A stretch of 29,958 bases of DNA from Vibrio sp. (GTDB lineage: Bacteria > Pseudomonadota > Gammaproteobacteria > Enterobacterales > Vibrionaceae), in assembly GCA_007124475.1 (NCBI GenBank), contig SLFB01000055.1, forward strand, positions 1-29,958, read 5' to 3'. The notes beneath the pieces are model-generated. The model saw only the letters and a program-made list of their open reading frames with translations, was not told the origin of the DNA and made no database searches. This document shows, in pieces, positions 1-7,750 of the stretch. The position numbers and the translations under genes are program-made. The stretch's first letter is position 1. Every line of letters begins with the position of its first letter.

Positions 1-16
1 CAATTTCAGGTTAAAC

Positions 17-1654
17 ATGACAACAAATTATATTTTTGTTACTGGCGGGGTTGTATCCTCTCTAGGTAAAGGTATTGCAGCAGCATCTCTTGCGGCGATT
101 TTAGAAGCTCGTGGTTTAAAAGTAACCATGATGAAGCTTGACCCTTACATCAACGTTGATCCGGGCACAATGAGCCCAATCCAGCATGGTGAAGTGTTTG
201 TCACGGAAGATGGCGCTGAAACTGACCTTGACCTTGGTCACTACGAACGTTTTATTCGTACTAAAATGACTAAGCGCAATAACTTTACAGCTGGTCGTGT
301 TTACGCTGATGTATTACGTAAAGAGCGTCGTGGTGATTACCTCGGTGCAACGATTCAGGTTATCCCCCACATCACGAATGAAATCAAAGACCGCGTACTT
401 GCTGGCTCTGAAGGCCATGATGTGGCGATCGTTGAAGTTGGCGGTACCGTTGGCGATATTGAGTCGTTACCATTTATGGAAGCGATTCGCCAGTTAGCCA
501 TTGAAGTGGGTCGTGAGCACGCGATGTTCATGCATCTGACTCTTGTGCCTTATCTTGCTGCCGCTGGTGAAGTGAAAACTAAGCCGACGCAACACTCGGT
601 AAAAGAGCTACTCTCGATTGGTATTCAGCCTGATATTCTGGTTTGCCGCAGCGATCGCGTGATCCCAGCCAATGAACGTAAAAAGATCGCTTTGTTCTGT
701 AACGTACCAGAAAAAGCGGTTATTTCGATGAAAGATGTTGATTCGATCTACAAAATTCCTCAGCTGATCAAATCTCAAGGTTTAGATGACTTAGTCTGTG
801 CTCGTTTTGGGATTACCGCTCCAGAAGCTGATCTGACCGAATGGGAACGAGTGATTTACGAAGACGCGAATCCGACCGGCGAAGTAACCATAGGTATGGT
901 GGGTAAATACATCGAGCTACCAGATGCTTATAAGTCAGTCAATGAAGCACTTAAACACGCAGGTCTTAAGAACCGTTTAAGCGTACATATTAAGTACATT
1001 GATTCACAAGATGTTGAAACCAAAGGTGTTGAAGTCCTACAAGGGGTTGATGCTATCTTGGTTCCTGGTGGGTTTGGCGATCGCGGTATTGAAGGGAAAA
1101 TTCTAGCGGCTCAATACGCGAGAGAAAATAAGGTGCCTTATTTAGGTATCTGCTTAGGGATGCAAGTCGCACTTATCGAATATGCACGCAACGTTGCGGG
1201 TATGGAAGGCGCACATTCTACCGAATTTAACGCACAAACTCCGTTCCCTGTTGTCGGCCTCATTACCGAATGGGTTGACGGTGAAGGTAAAGTGGAAGAG
1301 CGTACTGAAAGCTCAGATCTCGGCGGTACTATGCGCCTTGGTTCTCAGCTTTGTCATTTAACGAAAGGCACCAAAGCTTATGAATTATATGGTAGTGCTA
1401 CCATTCATGAGCGTCATCGTCATCGTTATGAAGTAAATAATAATCTTCGTCCGAAAATTGAAAAAGCGGGCTTAAAAGTGTCTGGACTGTCTGCTGATAA
1501 AAAACTGGTTGAGGTGATTGAAAATCCAGATCACCCATGGTTCGTTGCAGCGCAGTTCCATCCAGAATTCACATCAACGCCTCGTGATGGTCACCCATTA
1601 TTTGCAGGCTTTGTGAAAGCTGCCGATCAGTTCCAACGCGGTGAATTGAAGTAA
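17..1654 (+). CDS. pyrG: CTP synthase (glutamine-hydrolysing)
   Basis: Makes CTP from UTP, ATP and glutamine in the cytoplasm, the last step of pyrimidine nucleotide synthesis. The 545-aa product has the same length as the E. coli enzyme. The N-terminal amidoligase domain begins with the nucleotide-binding loop GGVVSSLGKG near residues 10-19 and carries the strongly conserved LDPYINVDPGTMSP segment. The C-terminal class I glutamine amidotransferase domain has its nucleophile Cys379 in GICLGMQ and the His/Glu of the triad in QFHPEFTSTP near residue 515. The start follows a modest AGG ribosome site. A hairpin lies directly behind the stop codon, and eno follows in the same direction after 78 bp, the usual pyrG-eno arrangement in gammaproteobacteria. 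Identification is certain. Confidence 0.98.
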   Translation: MTTNYIFVTGGVVSSLGKGIAAASLAAILEARGLKVTMMKLDPYINVDPGTMSPIQHGEVFVTEDGAETDLDLGHYERFIRTKMTKRNNFTAGRVYADVLRKERRGDYLGATIQVIPHITNEIKDRVLAGSEGHDVAIVEVGGTVGDIESLPFMEAIRQLAIEVGREHAMFMHLTLVPYLAAAGEVKTKPTQHSVKELLSIGIQPDILVCRSDRVIPANERKKIALFCNVPEKAVISMKDVDSIYKIPQLIKSQGLDDLVCARFGITAPEADLTEWERVIYEDANPTGEVTIGMVGKYIELPDAYKSVNEALKHAGLKNRLSVHIKYIDSQDVETKGVEVLQGVDAILVPGGFGDRGIEGKILAAQYARENKVPYLGICLGMQVALIEYARNVAGMEGAHSTEFNAQTPFPVVGLITEWVDGEGKVEERTESSDLGGTMRLGSQLCHLTKGTKAYELYGSATIHERHRHRYEVNNNLRPKIEKAGLKVSGLSADKKLVEVIENPDHPWFVAAQFHPEFTSTPRDGHPLFAGFVKAADQFQRGELK

Positions 1655-1662
1655 AAGGATAT

Positions 1663-1696
1663 GGATAGCGGCGTGTGTAGTGCGGCTATCCTTTTT
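1663..1696 (+). terminator. Terminator or attenuator between pyrG and eno
   Basis: A GGATAGC arm (1663-1669) pairs with GCTATCC (1685-1691) and is followed by five T. A second upstream arm, AAAAGGATA at 1653-1661, can instead pair with TATCCTTTT on the right side, so two alternative stems share one right arm. The loop is long (15 nt), so the terminator may be leaky and let part of the pyrG transcript continue into eno. This is inference from base pairing only. Confidence 0.55.
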
Positions 1697-1732
1697 AGTT
1701 TTGACATTTAAATTCAATGAGAGGAAATCGTA

Positions 1733-3034
1733 ATGTCTAAGATCGTTAAAGTTCTAGCTCGTGAAATCATCGATTCACGTGGTAACCCAACAGTAGAAGC
1801 TGAAGTACACCTAGAAGGCGGTTTCGTTGGTATGGCAGCGGCTCCATCAGGCGCATCTACGGGTTCTCGTGAAGCGCTTGAGCTACGTGACGGTGACAAG
1901 TCTCGTTTCCTAGGTAAAGGTGTTCTTAAAGCGATTGCAGCGGTTAATGGCCAAATTGCAGACGCACTAGTAGGTAAAGACGCTAAAGACCAAGCTAACA
2001 TCGACCAAATCATGATCGACCTAGATGGCACTGAAAACAAATCTAACTTCGGTGCTAACGCTATTCTAGCGGTATCATTAGCGAACGCTAAAGCAGCAGC
2101 AGCCGCGAAAGGCATGCCTCTTTATGAGCACATCGCTGAGCTTAATGGCACTGCAGGTCAATTCTCTATGCCTCTACCTATGATGAACATCATCAACGGT
2201 GGTGAGCACGCCGATAACAACGTTGATATCCAAGAGTTCATGATCCAACCTGTTGGCGCTAAAACGCTAAAAGAAGCGGTACGCATGGGCGCAGAAGTGT
2301 TCCATAACCTTGCTAAAGTTCTAAAATCTAAAGGCTACAACACTGCTGTTGGTGATGAAGGCGGCTTTGCTCCTAACCTAAAATCTAACGCTGAAGCGCT
2401 AGAAGTTATCGCAGAAGCGGTAGCGGCTGCAGGTTACGAACTAGGTAAAGATATCACTCTAGCGATGGACTGTGCTGCATCTGAGTTCTTCGATAAAGAA
2501 GCTGGTATTTACAACATGAAAGGTGAAGGTAAAACCTTTACTTCTGAAGAGTTTAACCATTACCTAGCTGAACTGGCTAACAAGTTCCCAATCGTATCTA
2601 TTGAAGATGGTCTTGATGAGTCAGATTGGGATGGCTTTAAGCACCAAACTGAACTACTTGGTAGCAAGCTACAATTAGTGGGTGACGATCTATTCGTAAC
2701 GAACACTAAGATCCTTAAAGAAGGTATCGATAAAGGTATTGTTAACTCAATCCTAATCAAGTTTAACCAAATCGGTTCTCTAACTGAAACATTGGCAGCT
2801 ATCAAGATGGCTAAAGATGCTGGTTACACGGCGGTTATCTCTCACCGTTCAGGCGAAACTGAAGATGCGACAATTGCTGATCTAGCAGTAGGTACTGCAG
2901 CAGGTCAAATCAAGACGGGTTCTATGAGCCGTTCAGATCGCGTTGCTAAGTACAACCAGTTGATCCGTATCGAAGAAGCACTAGGTGGTCGTGCTCCTTA
3001 CAACGGTCTAAAAGAAGTGAAAGGCCAAGCTTAA
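1733..3034 (+). CDS. eno: Enolase (phosphopyruvate hydratase)
   Basis: Converts 2-phosphoglycerate to phosphoenolpyruvate in glycolysis and is also a structural partner of RNase E in the degradosome of related bacteria. The 433-aa product is full length. Visible family landmarks are the N-terminal IIDSRGNPTVEAEV, the mobile-loop region SGASTG, the active-site VGDEGGFAP, the metal-ligand regions AMDCAASEF and SIEDGLDESDW, the catalytic lysine (Lys343) in LIKFNQIGSLTET, and SHRSGETED. GAGG lies 8 nt before the ATG. Codon choice is strongly biased: leucine is written mostly CTA, unlike pyrG or cca next to it, as expected for a very highly expressed gene. A strong terminator follows. Confidence 0.98.
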   Translation: MSKIVKVLAREIIDSRGNPTVEAEVHLEGGFVGMAAAPSGASTGSREALELRDGDKSRFLGKGVLKAIAAVNGQIADALVGKDAKDQANIDQIMIDLDGTENKSNFGANAILAVSLANAKAAAAAKGMPLYEHIAELNGTAGQFSMPLPMMNIINGGEHADNNVDIQEFMIQPVGAKTLKEAVRMGAEVFHNLAKVLKSKGYNTAVGDEGGFAPNLKSNAEALEVIAEAVAAAGYELGKDITLAMDCAASEFFDKEAGIYNMKGEGKTFTSEEFNHYLAELANKFPIVSIEDGLDESDWDGFKHQTELLGSKLQLVGDDLFVTNTKILKEGIDKGIVNSILIKFNQIGSLTETLAAIKMAKDAGYTAVISHRSGETEDATIADLAVGTAAGQIKTGSMSRSDRVAKYNQLIRIEEALGGRAPYNGLKEVKGQA

Positions 3035-3066
3035 TTTTGCTTAGCTAATACTCTTTTAAAATATAA

Positions 3067-3092
3067 CGCCCTGCATTGCAGGGCGTTTTTTT
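3067..3092 (+). terminator. Rho-independent terminator of eno
   Basis: A perfect 8-bp GC-rich stem CGCCCTGC/GCAGGGCG with a three-base loop is followed by seven T (3086-3092). It lies 32 bp behind the eno stop codon. It could also act weakly on the opposing cca transcript, because A-rich sequence precedes the stem. Confidence 0.93.
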
Positions 3093-3128
3093 ATATTGAG
3101 GATAGGAACAAAGTCGGGAGAATAGGGC

Positions 3129-4343
3129 TTATTGCGCTGCGCTAATGGCTTTTATTCGCCGTTCGTTAAGCTCTTCTTTAATGGCTTTGCCCTGAAAACC
3201 ATCAGCGATCACCTGCTGTACCTCGACACTTAGAGCCGCTTGATAAGCATTAAGAAAGAGATCGCGTTGTGGATAAGCCGTTGCTTCACAGCCTAATCGA
3301 CCAGCGTGATCCGCCTGACAACAGAGTAAAACATCATATAAACGTTCTGGTTTACGCCAGACATCGAGTTTATCGAGTATCTTAAGTTTGGTGCTTGCTT
3401 TAAGCTCTGCCGCGCGATGAATATTTGAATGCTGCTCACAGACTAATAATGCTAGCGCCTTGCACTCATTAGGAATACGGATACGTTCGCATAACGTGTT
3501 AATAATTTTAATCCCGGTATGACAGTGCATTTTGTGGCTTGGCCATTCATTCTGCGGTGTTACGCCCTTACCGACATCATGTACTTGCGCTGCAAAACGC
3601 ACCGCAATAGAGGGAGAGAGTCTTGCCGCTTGTGCGGCGACCATTAACGTATGCACTCCAGTATCTATTTCAGGGTGCCACTGTTTTGGTTGTGGGACAC
3701 CGAATAAGCGGTCAATCTCAGGTAGAATAATCGCCAAAGCCCCACATTCACGTAGTGTAGAGAGAAAGACCTCTGGATTTTCGGTGGAAAGTGACTTATG
3801 CCACTCTTGCCAGACTCTTTCTGGAGTTAAACTGCTTAACTCACCTGATTTGGCAACCGCACTCATCAGTTGTAGGGTTTCTTCTGCAATGGTAAAGCCT
3901 AAATGAGCAAGTTTGGCTGCAAAACGGGCAACACGCAGTACCCGTAGCGGATCTTCCACGAAGGCATCCGATACATGACGTAAGATGCGGGCTTGCAGAT
4001 CGCGCTGTCCGCCAAAGGGATCGATCAAATGGCCATTATTATCTTGAGCCATGGCATTAATGGTCAGATCGCGTCGCTCAAGATCTTCTTCAACCGTTAC
4101 ATCGGCAGCGTAGTAACAAGCAAATCCTGTGTATCCGGTACCGGTTTTACGCTCGGTTCGAGCTAATGCGTACTCTTGCTTCGTTTCTGGGTGGAGAAAA
4201 ACGGGAAAGTCTTTTCCTACCGCTTGATAACCGGCTTGGAGCATGGCTTCAGGGCTACTGCCAACGACCAGCCAGTCTTTATCATGACTAGGTAGTGACA
4301 GTAGTTGATCGCGAACCGCGCCACCTACGAGATAGATTTGCAC
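3129..4343 (-). CDS. cca: Multifunctional CCA-adding tRNA nucleotidyltransferase
   Basis: Adds or repairs the 3'-terminal CCA of tRNAs without a nucleic acid template. The 404-aa product has the class II nucleotidyltransferase head: LVGGAVRD at residues 5-12, the catalytic carboxylates Asp21 and Asp23 in DKDW, and RRDLTINAMA for ribose recognition. Behind it, near residues 230-255, is an HD-type motif (AAQVHDVGKG), which in the E. coli enzyme gives 2',3'-cyclic phosphodiesterase and phosphatase activity. The start is GTG. It is chosen because the VGGAVRD block begins at residue 6 and AAGGAG lies 5 nt upstream. It shares the strand with ygiM, as in E. coli, but a terminator lies between the two genes. 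Confidence 0.96.
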   Translation of the reverse strand: MQIYLVGGAVRDQLLSLPSHDKDWLVVGSSPEAMLQAGYQAVGKDFPVFLHPETKQEYALARTERKTGTGYTGFACYYAADVTVEEDLERRDLTINAMAQDNNGHLIDPFGGQRDLQARILRHVSDAFVEDPLRVLRVARFAAKLAHLGFTIAEETLQLMSAVAKSGELSSLTPERVWQEWHKSLSTENPEVFLSTLRECGALAIILPEIDRLFGVPQPKQWHPEIDTGVHTLMVAAQAARLSPSIAVRFAAQVHDVGKGVTPQNEWPSHKMHCHTGIKIINTLCERIRIPNECKALALLVCEQHSNIHRAAELKASTKLKILDKLDVWRKPERLYDVLLCCQADHAGRLGCEATAYPQRDLFLNAYQAALSVEVQQVIADGFQGKAIKEELNERRIKAISAAQ

Positions 4344-4348
4344 AAAAG

Positions 4349-4354
4349 CTCCTT
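4349..4354 (-). promoter_or_regulatory. Shine-Dalgarno site fixing the GTG start of cca
   Basis: AAGGAG on the reverse strand, 5 nt before GTG at 4343-4341. It is a strong ribosome site and supports the non-ATG start. Confidence 0.75.
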
Positions 4355-4375
4355 AGTCAGTTGTTAGAGTAAGTT

Positions 4376-4409
4376 CAAAACGAAAACGGCCACTCTATTA
4401 AGGTGGCCG
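4376..4409 (-). terminator. Rho-independent terminator of ygiM
   Basis: Read on the reverse strand, CGGCCAC pairs with GTGGCCG (7 bp, 9-nt loop) and is followed by TTTTCGTTTT. It lies 27-60 nt behind the ygiM stop codon and just before the ribosome site of cca, so cca probably needs its own promoter or readthrough. Confidence 0.8.
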
Positions 4410-4435
4410 CGTAGTATTATTGGCAACGTATTGTC

Positions 4436-5044
4436 TTATGCCCACCCAGCTGGGTTGCGTTTCCGACGAGGAATAATATGAGGTAGGATTAAACCAAACA
4501 GTAAGCCACCACCAGCAACGCCACCACCATACATAAAGTATTTTAGTAAAAGATCCTCTTTTTGAGTATCAAGACGGGCACGTAACTCGCGGATCTCGGT
4601 TTGAGACGCCAGTAGCTGTTGACTGATATCACTATAACTTTGTTCCAAATCGGCAATTTGCTTATTGCGTATTTCTAGTGACTCGACTAATCCCGCCTTT
4701 TCACTATCCGCATGCTGACGAGCATTAGCGAGTTGACTCTTAACTTCTTTCAGCTCTGTTTCCAGTAATGGTAGTCTTTCTGCCATACTGGTTTGGCGAG
4801 TAATAAAGCGACTTTCTACCCAGCCGGTGCGACCCCGCTGATCGGAAATTTGGCTGTATCCAGTTTCAGAGTTAGTGTTCAGTAACCTCACTTTCTCACC
4901 CGCATCAATTGAGCCGATGATTCTAAACTGATTACTTGGCCCAGAATGCATGTAAGTAAACAGTTTATCTGCGATATAACGGTCTTGGGCAAGCGCGGGT
5001 AGTGCGAGCATAGAAACAAGCATCATGCAGATGAGTTTTTTCAC
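4436..5044 (-). CDS. ygiM: SH3-domain envelope protein of the YgiM family (TIGR04211)
   Basis: Predicted inner-membrane-anchored periplasmic protein of unknown exact function. The 202-aa product has a signal peptide (residues 1-19, cleavage likely after ALA), a bacterial SH3-like domain at about 22-85 (the NTNSETGYSQISD and RGRTGWVESRFI segments), a long coiled coil at about 88-165, and a C-terminal glycine-rich membrane segment near 168-188 followed by the basic tail RRKRN. This order is typical of the SH3-and-anchor family, and E. coli YgiM also lies next to cca. The start is GTG with AAGGGA 6 nt upstream; starting at the internal Met7 would destroy the signal peptide. Family assignment is firm. 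The function is not known. Confidence 0.88.
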   Translation of the reverse strand: MKKLICMMLVSMLALPALAQDRYIADKLFTYMHSGPSNQFRIIGSIDAGEKVRLLNTNSETGYSQISDQRGRTGWVESRFITRQTSMAERLPLLETELKEVKSQLANARQHADSEKAGLVESLEIRNKQIADLEQSYSDISQQLLASQTEIRELRARLDTQKEDLLLKYFMYGGGVAGGGLLFGLILPHIIPRRKRNPAGWA

Positions 5045-5050
5045 GGTAAG

Positions 5051-5056
5051 TCCCTT
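5051..5056 (-). promoter_or_regulatory. Shine-Dalgarno site fixing the GTG start of ygiM
   Basis: AAGGGA on the reverse strand, 6 nt before GTG at 5044-5042. It supports GTG over the internal ATG codons. Confidence 0.65.
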
Positions 5057-5091
5057 AGTATGGTCAATATTGCGCGAAGGTTTTAGCTTCT

Positions 5092-5156
5092 TATTCCCAT
5101 TTTAGCTGATGGTACTGCACTGTTAGCAGTGCCTAATGCTAAGTCGTTTGGGAATA
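5092..5156. other. Nested stem-loop upstream of ygiM
   Basis: Three sets of arms are nested around one centre: outer TATTCCCA/TGGGAATA (8 bp, 5092-5099 with 5149-5156), middle TTAGC/GCTAA (5102-5106 with 5138-5142), and inner GCACTG/CAGTGC (5117-5122 with 5127-5132) with a four-base loop TTAG. It starts 48 nt upstream of ygiM. It lacks a T-tract and is not an ERIC element. It could be a leader structure, a small RNA or an unrecognised repeat family; I cannot decide between these. Confidence 0.5.
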
Positions 5157-5260
5157 TCCAAGGGTATTGGCTACGCAATTTCGGTGATTAATGGCTGCAA
5201 TAATTAGCCTTTCGCTTTATTTTACAAATAGTAAAAACTTTCTGCCTTTGGTGCAACAAA

Positions 5261-5283
5261 GAAGGGAGGCTAAGCCTCCCTTT
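5261..5283 (-). terminator. Terminator of the DUF47-pit transcript
   Basis: The stem AGGGAGGC/GCCTCCCT (8 bp) has loop TAA. On the reverse strand it is followed by TTCTTTGTT. It lies about 170 bp behind the pit stop codon, beyond the ERIC element, so the ERIC would be transcribed as part of the pit 3' untranslated region. Confidence 0.7.
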
Positions 5284-5330
5284 CTGCGTGTTTGAGTCAA
5301 TAATGACAATCCGCTCACATTGAATTGACC

Positions 5331-5450
5331 TATTATCCCTTTCCTATTTGAAGCAGGCTGCGTTCGTTCACCCCAATCACATCATTTGTCTATGTTCATG
5401 GGGATAAAATTACTTGCCGCCTAGCTGCAACGCCAAGAGATTGAATTATA
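5331..5450. repeat. ERIC element (intergenic repeat unit) behind pit
   Basis: The block matches the enterobacterial repetitive intergenic consensus from memory. It has the central palindrome halves TTCACCCCAATCAC (5367-5380) and CATGGGGAT (near 5398-5405), then CTTGCCGCCTAGCTGCAAC (5413-5431), and it ends in TTATA at 5450. The left end is degenerate and slightly shortened. The element stops at the base before the pit stop codon on the opposite strand. The assignment to ERIC rests on recalled consensus, not on a search. Confidence 0.85.
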
Positions 5451-6710
5451 TTAAATAAACATCGCTTGAATGGCGTAAAAGAAGATCACCGCTAACAGAG
5501 CGCCGGCTGGTAGAGTCACGATCCATGAGGCGACAATATTACGTACCACACCAAGATTTAACGCAGCGATACCACGTGCAAAGCCGACGCCTAATACCGC
5601 ACCCACTAACGTTTGCGTGGTTGAGATCGGCAGTCCCGTACCTGAAGCCAATACAACGGTTGAAGCGGTTGCTAATTGGGCTGCAAAACCACGACTTGGA
5701 GTTAGTTCAGTAATTCCAGTACCTACCGTTGCCATCACTTTGTGTCCTAAGGTGGCTAGACCAATGACAATACCGATACCGCCTAGAGGTAATATCCACC
5801 AAGCGATCGCACTTTTTGCAGCAACATCACCGAGACTTTCGACCGTTGAGACTATGGCAGCAAGTGGGCCAATCGCATTGGCAACGTCATTTGAGCCATG
5901 AGCAAAAGCCATTGCACAGGCAGTGATCACCATTAAAACAGAGAAAATACGCTCTACATTGGCATAGCCATGATTCTCTTCGCTATCAGCAAACTTTTTG
6001 TAGATGTATAAGTAACCGAGTAGCATGATGAAGGCAGAAAAGATAAACGAATAGAGCCACGCTTGATTGTTGGATAAATGCAAACCCACGTGCTGTAGAC
6101 CTTTTTGAATGGTAACTAGAGCAATAATCATGGTGGTAATAAACATGTACACAGGTACGAAACGTTTGGCGTTGATTAATGGTGTTTCAGTATCAAAAAT
6201 CAGTTTTTGAGCACTGACAAAAATCGCGTAAGCCATTAAACCAGAGATAAACGGAGTGATAATCCAGCTACCAACGATGCCTTGCACTGAGCGCCAATCG
6301 ACGGCTTCCACGCCGACTGAAATAGTGGCAAAACCTATAATCGCACCAATAATTGAGTGCGTGGTTGAAACTGGCCAGCCCATATATGAAGCAAGCAGTA
6401 ACCAAGTACCAGCGGCTAAGAGAGCAGACATCATGCCATAAACCAGCACATCTGGTTGGTCAGCAAATAAAGAGGTGTCGATAACGCCTTGACGAATCGT
6501 GTCAGTGACTTGACCACCGGCCAAGTAAGCACCGGCAAATTCAAAAATCATCGCAATGATGATGGCTTGCTTAACCGTTAAAGCTTTAGAGCCCACAGAG
6601 GTACCCATTGCATTAGCGACATCATTCGCCCCAATACCAATGGCCATTAATAAACCGAAGATCGCTGCAATAACAATCAGGACAAAGCCATAATTCGCAA
6701 GGATTTCCAT
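5451..6710 (-). CDS. pit: PiT-family inorganic phosphate transporter
   Basis: Low-affinity inner-membrane phosphate symporter. The 419-aa product is almost entirely hydrophobic, with about ten membrane segments in two homologous halves. Each half carries the PiT signature: GANDVANAMGTSVGS near residue 27 and GSNDVANAIGPLAA near residue 270. Partner motifs GWPVSTTHSIIGAIIG and GLPISTTQTLVGAVLG are also present. The PiT family uses H+ or Na+ coupling; the ion cannot be told here. It lies downstream of the DUF47 gene with a 147-bp gap, a pairing common in bacteria. The stop codon sits directly against an ERIC element. The symbol is used for the family, and some genomes call this gene pitA. Confidence 0.93.
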   Translation of the reverse strand: MEILANYGFVLIVIAAIFGLLMAIGIGANDVANAMGTSVGSKALTVKQAIIIAMIFEFAGAYLAGGQVTDTIRQGVIDTSLFADQPDVLVYGMMSALLAAGTWLLLASYMGWPVSTTHSIIGAIIGFATISVGVEAVDWRSVQGIVGSWIITPFISGLMAYAIFVSAQKLIFDTETPLINAKRFVPVYMFITTMIIALVTIQKGLQHVGLHLSNNQAWLYSFIFSAFIMLLGYLYIYKKFADSEENHGYANVERIFSVLMVITACAMAFAHGSNDVANAIGPLAAIVSTVESLGDVAAKSAIAWWILPLGGIGIVIGLATLGHKVMATVGTGITELTPSRGFAAQLATASTVVLASGTGLPISTTQTLVGAVLGVGFARGIAALNLGVVRNIVASWIVTLPAGALLAVIFFYAIQAMFI

Positions 6711-6857
6711 CGTAATACCTAGTTGTTGATAACAAGCGGAGCCACATTAGGTGCTTTTTAGGCACGAAAAAATCCATGAGCGCAAATTAAGGAGAAGCGC
6801 TGGCGTGGATTTATGCTTAATGATAACTCTTAGTTATTTAGTTAACCTAAAAATGAA

Positions 6858-7538
6858 TTAAGAACGGGAAAGCATCAATTCAAGTCGTGCACCGACTCGT
6901 TGAGCTTGATCAGCAATAGCACCGACCCATTCGAAGATTTTGTATAAGAAAATAACATCAATTGGATTCATGCTTGACTCGATCGCCATCAGTTGTTGGC
7001 GGAGACGAATCTGCATGTTATCCGTATCATCTTCTATCATATCTAACTGATTAATCATTTCTGCCACGAGGGTGACTTCACGACCTTTAAATCCAGTTTC
7101 CAATAACTCATCGAGTTCATGGATCACCTTCTGAGCTTGTGTAGCAGCATCAAGGCAGCGTTGAACATAAGCGAGGAAGTTTTCTTGAAGAGGCTTAGGG
7201 ACAATAAGCTGGCGACCAAATACTCGACCAGAAATGTCTTTAGCAAGATTGGCTAACTTATCCTGTTGAGTTAACAGTTCAAGCATATCGGTACGATCAA
7301 CCGGCAGAAACAAACCGCGAGGGAGTTTCAAACGGATTTCACGCTTTAACACGTCGGCTTCTTTCTCTAGATGAGAAATTTGTGCGCGTATTTCGCCTGC
7401 TTTTTCCCAGTCACCTTGAGCACAAACTTCAAAAAAGTTCACTAGGTGAGAGCAGCATTCGTTGACACACACAACGTGTCGTTGCAAAGGCTTAATAGGG
7501 GACTTTGCAAATAACCCCATAATGGTATTTACTGGCAT
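6858..7538 (-). CDS. DUF47 / PhoU-like protein (TIGR00153 family)
   Basis: A 226-aa soluble all-helical protein of the DUF47 family, distantly related to PhoU and usually encoded with PiT transporters. A role as regulator or partner of Pit is inferred from this pairing and is not proven. Typical features are LQRHVVCVNECC near the N-terminus, the helical ISHLEKEADVLKREIRLKLP segment and the acidic LDMIEDDTDNMQIRLRQQL segment. Two in-frame ATGs compete: 7544 (AGG 4 nt upstream) and 7538. The second is listed because MPVNTIMGLFAKSP is, as I recall, the usual Vibrio N-terminus. It is transcribed divergently from ygiF. I saw no convincing Pho box upstream. Confidence 0.88.
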   Translation of the reverse strand: MPVNTIMGLFAKSPIKPLQRHVVCVNECCSHLVNFFEVCAQGDWEKAGEIRAQISHLEKEADVLKREIRLKLPRGLFLPVDRTDMLELLTQQDKLANLAKDISGRVFGRQLIVPKPLQENFLAYVQRCLDAATQAQKVIHELDELLETGFKGREVTLVAEMINQLDMIEDDTDNMQIRLRQQLMAIESSMNPIDVIFLYKIFEWVGAIADQAQRVGARLELMLSRS

Positions 7539-7693
7539 GGTCATTCAACCTAATTACTATAACCTAAAAAGAACAGTCACCAGTGTTAAACGCTTGGTGA
7601 AATGTTGAGCGTTGGCTATAAAGGCGCGCATGGTAACCTAATAATAGAATCATTAAAACTGTTTTAGATCATCAATCGGTCGATATTTCTTTC

Positions 7694-7722
7694 TTGCCCA
7701 GTCATCTATTAGGCAATATCCT
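7694..7722 (+). promoter_or_regulatory. Putative sigma-70 promoter of ygiF
   Basis: TTGCCC (7694-7699) and TATCCT (7717-7722) are separated by exactly 17 bp, each with four of six consensus bases. Transcription would start about 20 nt before the ygiF ATG at 7751. This is pattern evidence only. Confidence 0.5.
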
Positions 7723-7750
7723 GTGACCATCTACTGTTAAAGGTATAACT

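Larger units (their letters stand above)
5045..5450. other. 406-bp gene-free region between ygiM and pit
   Basis: No credible gene was seen. From left to right it holds the leader of ygiM, a nested stem-loop at 5092-5156, AT-rich sequence, a terminator stem at 5261-5283 and an ERIC element ending at 5450. Each of these is listed separately. Confidence 0.7.

Noticed and set aside
1714..2115. Open frame of 133 codons opposite eno
   Set aside because: An antisense shadow caused by the extreme codon bias of eno, which removes stop codons on the other strand.
3532..3906. Open frame of 124 codons opposite cca
   Set aside because: It is antisense to the HD domain part of cca, with a composition typical of shadow frames and no family resemblance.
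5092..5156. Integron attC (VCR-like) site
   Set aside because: The fold is nested like an attC, but the core GTTRRRY/RYYYAAC boxes are not at the outer ends, and there is no cassette or integrase nearby.
5150..5200. Possible third, decayed ERIC (GGTATTGGCTACGC near 5163)
   Set aside because: Only about ten bases resemble one ERIC arm; the CACCCC/GGGG centre and the GCCGCC block are missing.
7545..7750. Pho box for phosphate control of the DUF47-pit genes
   Set aside because: No pair of CTGTCAT-like repeats at 11-bp spacing could be found on either strand. A single loose match is not enough.
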